DNA of 64,000 nucleotides from Acidobacteriota bacterium. Lineage in GTDB: Bacteria; Acidobacteriota; Vicinamibacteria; Vicinamibacterales; SCN-69-37. Under the pieces are notes generated by a model. It saw nothing but the letters and a program-made list of their open reading frames with translations, had not been told where the DNA came from and ran no database searches. Below, one piece after another: positions 43,176 to 51,831 of the stretch (position 1 is the stretch's first letter; each line of letters starts with the position of its first letter). Location of the stretch: positions 1,302,001 to 1,366,000 of the forward strand of contig JADJUS010000004.1 in assembly GCA_016716905.1 (NCBI GenBank), read 5' to 3'. Position numbers and translations under genes: made by a program.

Positions 43176-43310
43176 GTCAGACCTCAGAGGTCCTTGGTGA
43201 GGGGGCCGGGCGTCGATCTCTGGAAAACGACCTCTGAGGTAGTTTTCCTTCGTTTGATTGGGAAAACTACCTCAGAGGTCGTTTTCGACTGATCGACGCC
43301 CGGCCCCCTC
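43176..43310. repeat. Large inverted repeat (CCTCTGAGG family) between convergent genes
   Basis: A short palindrome pair (GACCTCTGAGGTC and ACCTCAGAGGT) at 43168-43192 is followed by a long hairpin. Arms 43199-43218 and 43291-43310 pair over 20 bp (GAGGGGGCCGG...). Inner arms 43223-43248 and 43261-43286 pair over 26 bp (GAAAACGACCTC...) with a 12-base loop. A 4-base bubble separates the two pairings. The right arm encodes the C-terminus of the convergent membrane-protein gene. The inner arm is related to the palindrome inside uvrC at 52683. Confidence 0.93.
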
Positions 43311-43676
43311 GAAGAGCTTCTCGGTGTCGCCGCTGAACAGCACCCAGAGGCCGTAGCCGCCGAGGAGGGTGCCGAACGGGAACTCGATCAGGCGGAGGGC
43401 AGACAGCACGATGCCCACAATACGCGCCCAGCGCTTGAACTTCAGCAGCCCGATGCCCGTGATGATGCCCGGGATGCCGATACAGAGCCAGAACGCGAAC
43501 GCGACCATGCCGGTGATGCCCAGGATGGATGCCCCGAGGGCGGCATCCTCCCCGCCCTCCGAGCCGACAATCCCCGCGATGATGCTGAGAATGGCCGTGG
43601 ATCCGAACGCCAGCAGGACGTAAAACGCCCCAAAGACGATGAAGAGCGTACCGAGCACTTTGACGTGAGTTGTCAT
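43272..43676 (-). CDS. Small multi-pass membrane protein
   Basis: 134 residues with three to four membrane helices: VLGTLFIVFGAFYVLLAFGS, ILGITGMVAFAFWLCIGIPG, IITGIGLL, then IVGIVLSALRLIEFPFGTLL. The pattern resembles DUF-type small membrane proteins with no known role. The last residues (GAGRRSVENDL) are encoded by the right arm of the large inverted repeat, so the natural C-terminus has been replaced or extended. Confidence 0.7.
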   Translation of the reverse strand: MTTHVKVLGTLFIVFGAFYVLLAFGSTAILSIIAGIVGSEGGEDAALGASILGITGMVAFAFWLCIGIPGIITGIGLLKFKRWARIVGIVLSALRLIEFPFGTLLGGYGLWVLFSGDTEKLFEGAGRRSVENDL

Positions 43677-43697
43677 CGGTACGCCCTCCCCCGAAAT

Positions 43698-44288
43698 CTA
43701 CTCGTCGTCGTCCTTGGCCGTGGCGGCCGGGTCGTCGAAGTCCGACAGGGTGGACGGGCCGTCTTCGTTCTCGTCGTAGAGGCCGCCGAGGCGTCCGCTG
43801 AATCGCTCCTTGAGCGGGCCTTTGGGGCCTTTTTCCTTGGCGTCCCAGCGCTTTTCGGAGCCAGCGCCCTTGCGCTTCGGCGGACCGAAGTTGCGTCCGG
43901 CTGGTGAAGGCGGACCCGAGCTGGGTCTGAAGCCGCCACCACCACCGCCGCCGGTAAAGCCGCCGCCCGCGCCTGGTGGCCGGGGCGTGAAGCCCGCACC
44001 GGGCGGGCGAGGTGCGAAGCCGCCAGGCGGACGTTCCTCCCTCGGCCGGGCCTCGCTCACCGACAGCGACCGTCCCATGAACGGTTGCTGGTTGTACCGG
44101 TTCACCGCCTCCTCGGCCTTTGCGCGGTCGATGTACTCGACAAACGCGAAGCCTCGAGGGCGACCGGTTTCACGGTCAACGGGAATGACGACCTGTGACG
44201 GATCACCTACCGGCGCAAAATGCGCGCGGAGGTCCGCCTCAGTTGCCCCGTAGGGCATGTTGCCGACGAACAAACGAACTGCTGCCAC
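43698..44288 (-). CDS. RRM-domain RNA-binding protein with Pro/Gly-rich tail
   Basis: 196 residues. A single RNA-recognition motif at 1-80 has RNP2 RLFVGNMPYG and RNP1 GRPRGFAFVEY. A long disordered tail follows (FAPRPPGAGFTPRPPG, a glycine run, a basic GPPKRKGAGSEKRW, and an acidic end DDPAATAKDDDE). Such bacterial RRM proteins are thought to be cold-shock or RNA-chaperone-like. It is divergent from uvrA across 227 bp. Confidence 0.9.
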   Translation of the reverse strand: MAAVRLFVGNMPYGATEADLRAHFAPVGDPSQVVIPVDRETGRPRGFAFVEYIDRAKAEEAVNRYNQQPFMGRSLSVSEARPREERPPGGFAPRPPGAGFTPRPPGAGGGFTGGGGGGGFRPSSGPPSPAGRNFGPPKRKGAGSEKRWDAKEKGPKGPLKERFSGRLGGLYDENEDGPSTLSDFDDPAATAKDDDE

Positions 44289-44515
44289 TTTCTCGGTCCT
44301 CGTTATCTGGATCTGAATGACGCAATCGTCCGGTCAGGGGACTCGGGCGGTGCAGGGGGAATCGGTCGCAAAGGCGTCAAGGCAGAAACAACCAGGGGAT
44401 GGTGTCTGAATGGTTGGAAGATTAACAAAGCTGCCCGCAGATCGCAAATGGGATTACGCCGATGGGGTAACATGGGCGGCTTGGCGCAGCCTTTCTGACG
44501 GCCGCCGTGCAACCC

Positions 44516-47470
44516 ATGTCCGACGAGACGCCGACGCCTGCCTCGCGCCCCCCCCGAGCCCTGGTTGTGCGCGGGGCCCGCACCCACAATCTCAAGGGTG
44601 TGGACCTGACGCTGCCACACCGCCAGCTTGTGGTGTTCACCGGCGTCAGCGGGTCCGGCAAGTCGTCGCTCGCGTTCGACACCATTTACGCTGAAGGCCA
44701 GCGCCGGTACGTGGAGTCGCTGTCCGCCTATGCGCGGCAGTTTCTTGAGCGCATGGAAAAGCCCGATGTGGACAGCATCGAGGGCATCGCGCCGGCCATC
44801 GCCATCCGCCAGAAAAACAGCGTCCGGAATCCCCGATCCACCGTCGGCACCACCACCGAGATCCACGACTACCTTCGGCTGCTCTGGGCCAGGGTCGGAC
44901 ACACCATTTGCCGGCAGTGCGGCAAGGAAGTGGAGCGCGAGAATCCCGAGGTGGTGGCGGCCGCGTTGCTTGGATTGGCCGAGGGCACGCGGCTGCTGGT
45001 GGGGTTTGACCTGCCGCTCATGTCCAGCGACCTCCACTCGTCGTCTGCCGATCTGGACCCGGGCGAAGAATTCACGTCCGAGGATGTGGTTGATGCCGCG
45101 GCGCCCGCCGAGGATCCGGCCCGCTCGGCGCTCGATCGGCTGCGGCGACGGGGGTTCGGACGCCTGTGGCTCAACGGCCAGGCGGTGGGCCTTGAGGAAG
45201 TTGATGCCAGCCGCCTGCGGGGCGTGACGACGCTCGCTGTGGTGGTGGATCGCATCAAGGTGGAGCCATCCGTCAAGACGCGTCTGACAGATTCCATCGA
45301 GACGTCTTTTCACGAAGGCGCAGGCGCGGCGTTCGCCATTGAAGTGGATGCGGCCGGCGCGGCCGTGACCACGCATCGGTTCAGCGAGCGCTTCGAGTGC
45401 CGCAACTGCGGCATCGCGTATGAAATTCCGCAGCCGCGGCTCTTTTCGTTCAACAACCCGTTTGGCGCGTGCCAGACGTGCCATGGGTTCGGCAACGTCA
45501 TCGAACTGGACATGGATCTGGTGGTGCCCGATGCGACCAAGTCGGTCAACGACGGCGCGATCGAGCCCTGGACCAAGCCGCATTACCGCGGGTGCCTGGT
45601 CGATCTGAAACGATCGGCGAAAAAGTCCCACATTCGGCTTGATGCGCCGTGGCGCGACCTGACGGACGAGGAACGCCGCTTCATCATCGAAGGATCTGGC
45701 GAAGACGCTGAACCTGACGAGGATGGGTCTACGGGCTCGTATCCAGGGATTCGCGGCTTCTTCCGGTGGCTCGAGAAGAAGAAGTACAAGGTCCACGTCC
45801 GCGTGTTCCTCAGCCGCTACCGCGGCTACCAGACCTGTACGTCGTGCGGTGGCGCCCGCCTGCGTCGCGAGGCCCGCGACGTGCGTGTGGGCGGCGAGAC
45901 CATCGACACCGTCTGCGCGCGCACGGTCAAAGCGGCGCTGCGGTTTTTCGAAGAGTTGCCGCTCACTGAAAAGGAAACGGTTGTCGCGGACAAGATCCTG
46001 CGCGAAGTGCGCCGACGCCTCGGCTTCCTGACTGATGTCGGCCTCGACTATCTGGCGCTGGACCGGTTGTCGTCCACGCTTTCAGGCGGCGAGTCGCAGC
46101 GCATCAATCTGGCCACATCGCTCGGGTCGGCGCTGGTGGACACGCTCTACGTGCTGGACGAGCCGTCAATCGGCCTCCACTCGCGCGACAACGAGCGGTT
46201 GATCTCGATCCTTCGCCAACTGCGCGATCAGGGCAACACGGTGCTGGTGGTGGAACACGACGAAGACATGATTCGCGTGGCCGACATGGTCGTGGACCTG
46301 GGTCTTGGTGCCGGGGAACAGGGCGGGCGCGTGCTTTATGCCGGGTCCCTTCCGGGTTTGCTCGAAGACCAGCGGTCGCTGACCGCCAAGTACCTTCGTC
46401 GCGATCTGGCGATTCCGCTGCCGAGCAGTCGCCGCAAGCCCACGGCGCAGCGCATCAAGATTCGCGGCGTGACCGAACACAACCTCAAGGGGATCGATGT
46501 CGAGATCCCGCTCGGCCTCCTCACCGTGGTGACCGGCGTGAGCGGCTCGGGCAAGTCCACACTGGTGCACGACGTCATTTACGCCGCTGCGAAGCGCGCG
46601 AAGGGTGATTGGGACCGGCGCGTCGGCGCCTACGACCAGCTTGAAGGCATGGAGTACGTCACCGATACGGTGCTCGTGGACCAGCAACCGATCGGGCGCA
46701 CACCGCGCTCGAATCCTGTGACGTACCTGAAGGCCTTTGATCCGATCCGCGAGTTGTTTGCGGCCACTAAGGACGCGAAGGCGCTCGGATTTACGTCCAG
46801 TCATTTTTCCTTCAACGTCCCGGGCGGCCGTTGCGAAACGTGTGAAGGCGCCGGCGTGGTGCGGGTGGAGATGCAGTTCCTGGCTGATGTGTTTGTGCCG
46901 TGCGACGACTGCGACGGCAAACGCTTCAAGCCGCAGGTGCTGGAGGTTCAGTACAAGGGCCGCAACATCGATCAGGTGCTCGACCTGACGGTTCGCGAGG
47001 CGCTGACGTTCTTTGGCAACACGCCGAAAGTGTTGCGTCGCCTGCGGGTGCTCGAAGAAATCGGCCTCGGCTACCTTCGACTGGGTCAGCCGGCTACGAC
47101 ACTGTCAGGCGGTGAGGCGCAGCGCATCAAGATCGCATCGCACCTGAGCACCCAGGGTGGTGAGCGGATGCTCTACATCCTGGATGAGCCCACCACGGGC
47201 CTGCACTTTGACGACATCGCGAAGTTGCTGGCGGCGTTCCGCAAACTACTGGCGGCGGGGCACACGTTGCTGGTCATCGAGCACAACCTCGATGTGATCA
47301 AGACCGCTGACTGGGTGATCGACCTCGGGCCCGAAGGCGGCGACGCCGGCGGGGAAGTGATTGCGGTCGGCACGCCCGAGCAGATTGCCGCCAACCCGAA
47401 CTCCTACACCGGACACTACCTCGCACCTGTGCTTGAGGCTGGGCGCGACGACGAGCCGCTTGAACGATAG
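44516..47470 (+). CDS. uvrA: Excinuclease ABC subunit UvrA
   Basis: 984 residues from the ATG at 44516 (a GTG 9 bp earlier is possible). Damage-sensing ATPase of nucleotide excision repair. Features in order: Walker A GVSGSGKSSLAFDTIYAEGQ; the UvrB-binding region with CRQCGKEVE; zinc module CRNCGIAYE...CQTCHGFG; ABC signature LSGGESQRINLATSLG with Walker B LYVLDEPSIGLH; second Walker A GVSGSGKSTLVHDVIYAA; zinc finger CETCEGAGV...CDDCDGKRFK; second signature LSGGEAQRIKIASHL and LYILDEPTTGLH. All zinc and nucleotide sites are intact. uvrC lies 4.4 kb away; uvrB is not in the window. Confidence 0.97.
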   Translation: MSDETPTPASRPPRALVVRGARTHNLKGVDLTLPHRQLVVFTGVSGSGKSSLAFDTIYAEGQRRYVESLSAYARQFLERMEKPDVDSIEGIAPAIAIRQKNSVRNPRSTVGTTTEIHDYLRLLWARVGHTICRQCGKEVERENPEVVAAALLGLAEGTRLLVGFDLPLMSSDLHSSSADLDPGEEFTSEDVVDAAAPAEDPARSALDRLRRRGFGRLWLNGQAVGLEEVDASRLRGVTTLAVVVDRIKVEPSVKTRLTDSIETSFHEGAGAAFAIEVDAAGAAVTTHRFSERFECRNCGIAYEIPQPRLFSFNNPFGACQTCHGFGNVIELDMDLVVPDATKSVNDGAIEPWTKPHYRGCLVDLKRSAKKSHIRLDAPWRDLTDEERRFIIEGSGEDAEPDEDGSTGSYPGIRGFFRWLEKKKYKVHVRVFLSRYRGYQTCTSCGGARLRREARDVRVGGETIDTVCARTVKAALRFFEELPLTEKETVVADKILREVRRRLGFLTDVGLDYLALDRLSSTLSGGESQRINLATSLGSALVDTLYVLDEPSIGLHSRDNERLISILRQLRDQGNTVLVVEHDEDMIRVADMVVDLGLGAGEQGGRVLYAGSLPGLLEDQRSLTAKYLRRDLAIPLPSSRRKPTAQRIKIRGVTEHNLKGIDVEIPLGLLTVVTGVSGSGKSTLVHDVIYAAAKRAKGDWDRRVGAYDQLEGMEYVTDTVLVDQQPIGRTPRSNPVTYLKAFDPIRELFAATKDAKALGFTSSHFSFNVPGGRCETCEGAGVVRVEMQFLADVFVPCDDCDGKRFKPQVLEVQYKGRNIDQVLDLTVREALTFFGNTPKVLRRLRVLEEIGLGYLRLGQPATTLSGGEAQRIKIASHLSTQGGERMLYILDEPTTGLHFDDIAKLLAAFRKLLAAGHTLLVIEHNLDVIKTADWVIDLGPEGGDAGGEVIAVGTPEQIAANPNSYTGHYLAPVLEAGRDDEPLER

Positions 47471-48041
47471 ACGTGCCGCGTGGACCGCGTGGCATCGCGC
47501 GCCCACGCTCACGGTGCTGCGCGCTATCCTCGGAAAAGTCCTGGTTCACGAACGCCGAGGCCGCCGCGTCTCGGGCATCATCGTCGAGGCCGAAGCCTAT
47601 ATCGGTGAAGACGACCCCGCGTGCCACGCCGCCGCTGGGCCAACGCGCCGGAACGCACCACTGTACGGCCCGCCCGGGCGCGCGTACGTGTACCTCAACT
47701 ACGGCCTGCACTATCTGGTGAATGCGGTGACGGAGCGCGAAGGGATGCCGGCCGCCGTACTCATCCGCGCGCTGGTGCCGCACGAGGGCGTGGACCTGAT
47801 GCGCCGGCGCCGACCCGGTGTCGCGCTATCTCGTCTCTGCGCTGGCCCGGGCAACCTCACGAAGGCGCTCGGCATCGACCTGCGCCACAACACCGGCGAC
47901 CTCGCCACCGGCGCGGTGCGCCTGGAAGACCACGGCTTCGCTGTGCGCGACGTGCGCTACTCGCCGCGGATTGGCATCCGCGTAGGCACGGAGGAGCTCT
48001 GGCGCGCGACGGCCTCTGGCGTGCGGCTGGGGTCCACGTAG
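47460..48041 (+). CDS. mpg: DNA-3-methyladenine glycosylase (Mpg/AAG type)
   Basis: 193 residues from a TTG overlapping the uvrA end by 11 bp. It removes alkylated purines in base excision repair. Pattern: LGKVLVHERRG, VEAEAYIGEDDPACHAAAGP, TRRNAPLYGPPGRAYVYLNY, GLHYLVNAVT, then RLCAGPGNLTKALGI. The catalytic glutamate (in EAEAY) and base-flipping tyrosines are present. The start is uncertain because no ATG fits. The stop codon TAG (48039-48041) lies within a hairpin repeat. Confidence 0.9.
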   Translation: MNDRRAAWTAWHRAPTLTVLRAILGKVLVHERRGRRVSGIIVEAEAYIGEDDPACHAAAGPTRRNAPLYGPPGRAYVYLNYGLHYLVNAVTEREGMPAAVLIRALVPHEGVDLMRRRRPGVALSRLCAGPGNLTKALGIDLRHNTGDLATGAVRLEDHGFAVRDVRYSPRIGIRVGTEELWRATASGVRLGST

Positions 48042-48097
48042 CTCGGCCTGTTCTTCAAGGCCGAGACCCTCGGGCTTGAGGAACAGCCCGAGCTACG
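48037..48097. repeat. Compound hairpin repeat, CGTAGCTCGG subfamily
   Basis: CGTAGCTCGGCCTGTTCTTC and a matching half CGGGCTTGAGGAACAGCCCG ending in AGCTACG: two hairpins with outer arms CGTAGCTCGG/CCGAGCTACG. Same architecture as the 26-kb family but with different stem sequences. It sits between the convergent mpg and degP genes. Confidence 0.88.
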
Positions 48098-48102
48098 AAA
48101 AG

Positions 48103-48138
48103 CGGACCCTGGACTCTGGACCTTGGACTCTGGACTCT
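48103..48138. repeat. Short tandem repeat, TGGACYC/TGGACYT units
   Basis: Imperfect 7-bp units (GGACCCT, GGACTCT, GGACCTT, GGACTCT, GGACTCT). The same unit type recurs at 53675-53711. It directly abuts the DegP stop. Confidence 0.8.
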
Positions 48139-49288
48139 AGCGCCGTGACGGCATTTGCTCGATTGGCACGTCGAGTGTGAGGCGGCGGTTCTGGCGCACG
48201 ACGTCCACCTTGGCTGTGGTGCCGCTCTGTTCGGCGGCCACCAGGCGCGAGAAGCTGGCCAGATCCGTGACGTCGCGGCCGTTGACGGCCACGATCAGGT
48301 CGCGGGGCCGCAAGCCTGCCCGGTAGGCGGTCGAGTTCCGGTACATGTCATAGATGTACACGCCGGGAATGGTGGCGATGCCCGTTTGGCGAGCCTCGTC
48401 CGCGGTGTACGTCAGCAACCGTCCGAGGCCGAGGATTGACCCGCGGCGGACTTCGCCGTACTTGATGAAGTCGGCCATGACATCGCGCGCCAGGTTCGAG
48501 GGAATCGCGAAGCCGATCCCTTCATATCCGCCCGACTGCGAAAGGATCTGCGTGTTGATGCCCACCAGTTCGCCGCGCGCGTTCACGAGTGCGCCGCCGG
48601 AGTTGCCGGGGTTGATTGCCGCGTCGGTCTGGATGAAGTCCACGAATTGATCCGGTCGCGCGAGTGCCGACACGATGCCCAGAGAGACCGACTGGTTGAA
48701 CTGATACGGGTTGCCGATGGCCAGCACCCACTCGGCGAGGCGCAGCTTGCTGGAGTCGCCCCAGGTGAACGGCGTGAGACCCGTCGCGTTCACTTTGACC
48801 AGTGCCAGGTCGGTGGCCGCATCGGTGCCCACGATGGTGCCGTCCAGTTCGCGGCCGTCGGGCAGCGTGACCTTGATCTTGAGTCCTTCCACGCGCAGGC
48901 CGCGATCGTCGCCAATCACGTGGTTGTTCGTCAGCACGTAGCCGTCGGCCGACACGATGACGCCCGAGCCGAGGCTCTGCGACGGCTGCACCATGTCGCC
49001 GCCTCGGCGACCAAAGAGCATGTCTTCAAACGGGTTGGACTGCACACGGACGAATTGTGTGGACGAGATGTTGGCCGACGAGAGCACCGCGCGCTCGGCC
49101 ACCGAGGAGAGATCGGGCAGCGCGCCAGCCGCGGCGACTTGCGGACGAGCCACGGCGCCCGGCATCGCCTGCGGCGGCGCGGTTTCGGTCGGCGAGGTCG
49201 AGACCAGCTTGCCGGCCAGGATAAACCCGCCCATGACGCCAAGTCCGAGAAACGATCCGAGGACAATCGCTCGTTTGATGCGGTTCAC
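48137..49288 (-). CDS. degP: HtrA/DegP-type periplasmic serine protease
   Basis: 383 residues. N-terminal membrane anchor or signal (RAIVLGSFLGLGVMGGFILA). Trypsin-like domain with the histidine in VLTNNHVIG, the aspartate in DAATDLALVKV and the serine in NPGNSGGALV; one C-terminal PDZ domain (IPGVYIYDMYRNSTAYRAGL, RPRDLIVAVNGRDV). Protein quality control in the envelope. It lies 12 bp downstream of the hsp20 gene on the same strand, which suggests a small stress operon. Confidence 0.92.
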   Translation of the reverse strand: MNRIKRAIVLGSFLGLGVMGGFILAGKLVSTSPTETAPPQAMPGAVARPQVAAAGALPDLSSVAERAVLSSANISSTQFVRVQSNPFEDMLFGRRGGDMVQPSQSLGSGVIVSADGYVLTNNHVIGDDRGLRVEGLKIKVTLPDGRELDGTIVGTDAATDLALVKVNATGLTPFTWGDSSKLRLAEWVLAIGNPYQFNQSVSLGIVSALARPDQFVDFIQTDAAINPGNSGGALVNARGELVGINTQILSQSGGYEGIGFAIPSNLARDVMADFIKYGEVRRGSILGLGRLLTYTADEARQTGIATIPGVYIYDMYRNSTAYRAGLRPRDLIVAVNGRDVTDLASFSRLVAAEQSGTTAKVDVVRQNRRLTLDVPIEQMPSRR

Positions 49289-49300
49289 ACGTGCTCCTTG

Positions 49301-49696
49301 CTACGTAATTTCGATGGTCGAAGGGCGCCGGCCGGCGGGGGCCTTCGGAATGGTGACGGTCAACACGCCGTCAGCGAGGTCGGCGGTAATCTGGTCGGGT
49401 TCAATCGGCACCGCGAATCGGAAGCGCCGGGCGAACGCGCCCTGCGCGCGTTCGAATTGCTGATACCGTTCGCACGCTCCGGGCGTGGGGCGCCGGCCGG
49501 CGACGGTCAGGGTGTCGGCCGCGTACGCGAGATTGACGTCCGACCGTTCCAGGCCGGGCAACTCCACGGTCAGGACGAACCGATCGGCGGTTTCGTACAG
49601 ATCGGCCGCGGGAATCCAGCCAGGCGTCGCCTCTCCGAAGAGGTTCTCTAGCCGCTCCTGCATGGTCAGCAGGTCCCGGACCGGATCCCAAGGCAT
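49301..49696 (-). CDS. Hsp20/alpha-crystallin small heat shock protein
   Basis: 131 residues. Alpha-crystallin domain: PAADLYETADRFVLTVELPG, LERSDVNLAYAADTLTVAGR, FARRFRFAVPIEPDQITADL, ADGVLTVTIPKA. The C-terminal I-x-I anchor is present as IEIT. ATP-independent holdase that prevents aggregation. It is the first gene of the pair with degP, and its promoter region is the 63 bp shared with efp. Confidence 0.93.
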   Translation of the reverse strand: MPWDPVRDLLTMQERLENLFGEATPGWIPAADLYETADRFVLTVELPGLERSDVNLAYAADTLTVAGRRPTPGACERYQQFERAQGAFARRFRFAVPIEPDQITADLADGVLTVTIPKAPAGRRPSTIEIT

Positions 49697-49759
49697 AGAA
49701 ACGATGCTAGCAGAACTGGTAGAATTTCGAGTTCCCTCGATTCAGGACCAGACACACAT

Positions 49760-50323
49760 ATGAGTTCCCTGCAAGCGTCACGCCTCAAGAAGGGCATGTT
49801 GATCAAATTCGACGGCGCGTTGGTGCGCGTGCTTGAAATCCAGCACATCACCCCCGGCAATCTGCGCGCCCACGTGCGATCGAAGATGCGCGATATTGGC
49901 AACAACCGTCTGGTGGACCACAAGTTCAGGGCCGACGACATGGTGGACCGCGCCATTCTGGACGAGCGGCAGATGCAGTACCTCTATCGCGAAGCCGACA
50001 TGTTCGTGTTCATGGACACCGACAACTACGAGCAGGTGCATCTGTCCCTGGAAGTGCTCGGTGATGCCGCGCAGTACCTGTTGCCCGAGGCCGTCATCAG
50101 CGTGGAGTTCTACGGCGAGGCGCCGGTGGGCATCCATCTGCCGGCCACCGTGGACCTCAAGGTGGTGGACACCGCGCCGGGCATCAAGGGCGCCACGGCC
50201 TCAGCACAGGTGAAGCCGGCCACCGTGGAGACCGGGTTGGTCGTCACCGTGCCGTCGTTCATCAACAACGACGACCACATTCGGGTCAGCACCGAAACGG
50301 GCGACTACCTGTCGCGCGTGTAG
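49760..50323 (+). CDS. efp: Elongation factor P, with Asn at the modification site
   Basis: 187 residues in three domains. Binds stalled ribosomes and promotes peptide bonds at polyproline. Aligning the loop by hand, the residue equal to E. coli Lys34 is asparagine (HITPGNLRAHVRSK against VKPGKGQAFARVK). Domains II and III are normal (FYGEAPVGIHLPATVDLKVV, TASAQVKPATVETGLVVTVP). No EpmA/EarP-like modification gene is in the window. The many proline-rich proteins here would need this factor. Confidence 0.95.
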   Translation: MSSLQASRLKKGMLIKFDGALVRVLEIQHITPGNLRAHVRSKMRDIGNNRLVDHKFRADDMVDRAILDERQMQYLYREADMFVFMDTDNYEQVHLSLEVLGDAAQYLLPEAVISVEFYGEAPVGIHLPATVDLKVVDTAPGIKGATASAQVKPATVETGLVVTVPSFINNDDHIRVSTETGDYLSRV

Positions 50324-50334
50324 GACGAGCCGCC

Positions 50335-50904
50335 ATGGATCACACACGCACCGCGCGACCCGGCTGGCTCGAGGTGGTCACCGGCAGCATGTTCAGCGGC
50401 AAGAGCGAGGAACTGATTCGCCGCTTGCGGCGAGCCCAGATCGCGCGCCAGCGGGTGCAGGTCTTCAAGCCGGCCATCGACCGCCGCTTTGATGCCGAAC
50501 ACATCACGTCGCACAGCGAGATGCGCATCCCTTCCGTCAACGTCACCACGTCGCGTGAGCTGTACGAGTTGGTGCTGCCCGACACTGAAGTGGTGGGTGT
50601 TGATGAAGGGCAGTTTTTTGATATCGAGTTGCCGGCGGTGTGCTCGGCGCTGGCTGACCAGGGCAAACGCGTGATCGTGGCCGGCCTCGATCAGGACTAC
50701 CTGGGCAAACCCTTCGAGCCGATGCCGCAACTGCTGGCCATTGCCGAGTACATCACCAAGACCCTGGCCATCTGCATGGTCTGCGGCGGCCCTGCCAACC
50801 ACACGCAGCGCCTGGTCGCGTCACGCGAACGCGTGCTTGTCGGCGCCGGCGACTCGTACGAAGCCCGCTGCCGCCACTGCTTCGACCCCTCGCTCGGAAC
50901 TTAG
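50335..50904 (+). CDS. tdk: Thymidine kinase (type II, TK1-like)
   Basis: 189 residues. P-loop GSMFSGKSEELIRRLRRAQI, Asp/Glu motif VGVDEGQFFDIELP (catalytic glutamate), lasso region and zinc finger CMVCGGPAN...CRHC. Phosphorylates thymidine in nucleotide salvage. It starts 11 bp after efp. The stop lies inside a 17-bp repeat (GGAACTTAGGAACTGGG) that is repeated directly downstream. Confidence 0.95.
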   Translation: MDHTRTARPGWLEVVTGSMFSGKSEELIRRLRRAQIARQRVQVFKPAIDRRFDAEHITSHSEMRIPSVNVTTSRELYELVLPDTEVVGVDEGQFFDIELPAVCSALADQGKRVIVAGLDQDYLGKPFEPMPQLLAIAEYITKTLAICMVCGGPANHTQRLVASRERVLVGAGDSYEARCRHCFDPSLGT

Positions 50905-51003
50905 GAACTGGGGAACTTAGGAACTGGGGAACTGAATTTCGTAGCGCGGCCTGGTTCTCAAGGCCGCGGTGCTCGGCGCGCTTGAGACCCAGCGCGCCCT
51001 ACG
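50896..51003. repeat. Direct repeat pair and compound hairpin after tdk
   Basis: Two copies of a GGAACTTAGGAACTGGG-type unit (50896-50936) are followed by a hairpin doublet, CGTAGCGCGGCCTGGTTCTC then AAGGCCGCGGTGC and GCGCGCTTGAGACCCAGCGC ending in CCTACG (50940-51003). A third stem-sequence variant of the CGTAG family, again between convergent genes. Confidence 0.85.
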
Positions 51004-51033
51004 TTCGGAGCATTGCCGCGTTGCCCCATTGCC

Positions 51034-51816
51034 TCATCGGCCCAGTGTCATAAGCCACCCAATCAGTCCCGGCTCTCCCATCGCCATGGGGTCTCCGAGC
51101 CAGCTGGGTGGGGTGAGCAGGATGAAGCCGAGGATGAAGAGCACCCAGGCGTCATACGGCACCGTGGCGCGTTCGTCGGTCCAGTAAAACGCGCGCCACA
51201 AGACGCCGGCGACCCCGGTGGGCTTCGGATGGGTTTTCCCTTCCAGCTCGATGTACGTGTAGTAGATGCGGTTGGCCACGGTCACGATGGACAACACGCC
51301 CATCACCCACAACACGGCGGCCATCCGGTTCGTGAACGCGCCCACCATGAAGAGAACGATGCGCTCGGGGCGTTCCATGAAGCCGACTTTGCATTTGGTC
51401 AGCAGGCTTTCGGCGCGCGCGCGCGTGTAGCTGGTCATCGTCGCAAAGACCATGGCGATTGAAGTCACGAGCACGTAATCCGTGCTGCCCAGCTTGGCGT
51501 ACAACACGATGAGGCCGACCGAGAGCGAGAGATCCGAGAAGCGGTCGATCACCGAGTCCCAGAAGCCCCCGAACTTGGTGTCGGCGCCCGACTGGATGGC
51601 CACTTTGCCGTCGATGTAGTCGAACACGCTGGCCGCGAGCATGATCACGCCCGAGAGGGCAAATTGGCCCTTGGCCAGCGCGAAGCCGGCGGCCAGACTG
51701 ATGAGCACCCCGAGGAACGTGAGAAGATTTGGGTGTATCCGAAGCCTGATGCAGGTGTTGATGATCAGCCGGAGGGGAAAGTTGAACGTGGCGCCGACCG
51801 CGCCCGTGAAGGTCAC
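51034..51816 (-). CDS. CDP-alcohol phosphatidyltransferase family protein
   Basis: 260 residues from a GTG at 51816. Membrane enzyme of phospholipid synthesis with the family motif spread over ASVFDYIDGKVAIQSG and GGFWDSVIDRFSD (D...DG...G...D...D). Several helices follow (LSVGLIVLYAKLG, VLWVMGVLSIVTVANRIYY, VLFILGFILLTPPSWLG). It transfers a phospho-alcohol headgroup, such as glycerol-phosphate or inositol-phosphate; which one cannot be told. It starts 15 bp from the divergent uvrC. Confidence 0.85.
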   Translation of the reverse strand: MTFTGAVGATFNFPLRLIINTCIRLRIHPNLLTFLGVLISLAAGFALAKGQFALSGVIMLAASVFDYIDGKVAIQSGADTKFGGFWDSVIDRFSDLSLSVGLIVLYAKLGSTDYVLVTSIAMVFATMTSYTRARAESLLTKCKVGFMERPERIVLFMVGAFTNRMAAVLWVMGVLSIVTVANRIYYTYIELEGKTHPKPTGVAGVLWRAFYWTDERATVPYDAWVLFILGFILLTPPSWLGDPMAMGEPGLIGWLMTLGR

Positions 51817-51831
51817 GGCGGATGTTAACTG

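Noticed and set aside
44303..45796. 497-codon minus-strand frame opposite uvrA
   Set aside because: A shadow of uvrA: His/Arg-rich translation without motifs.
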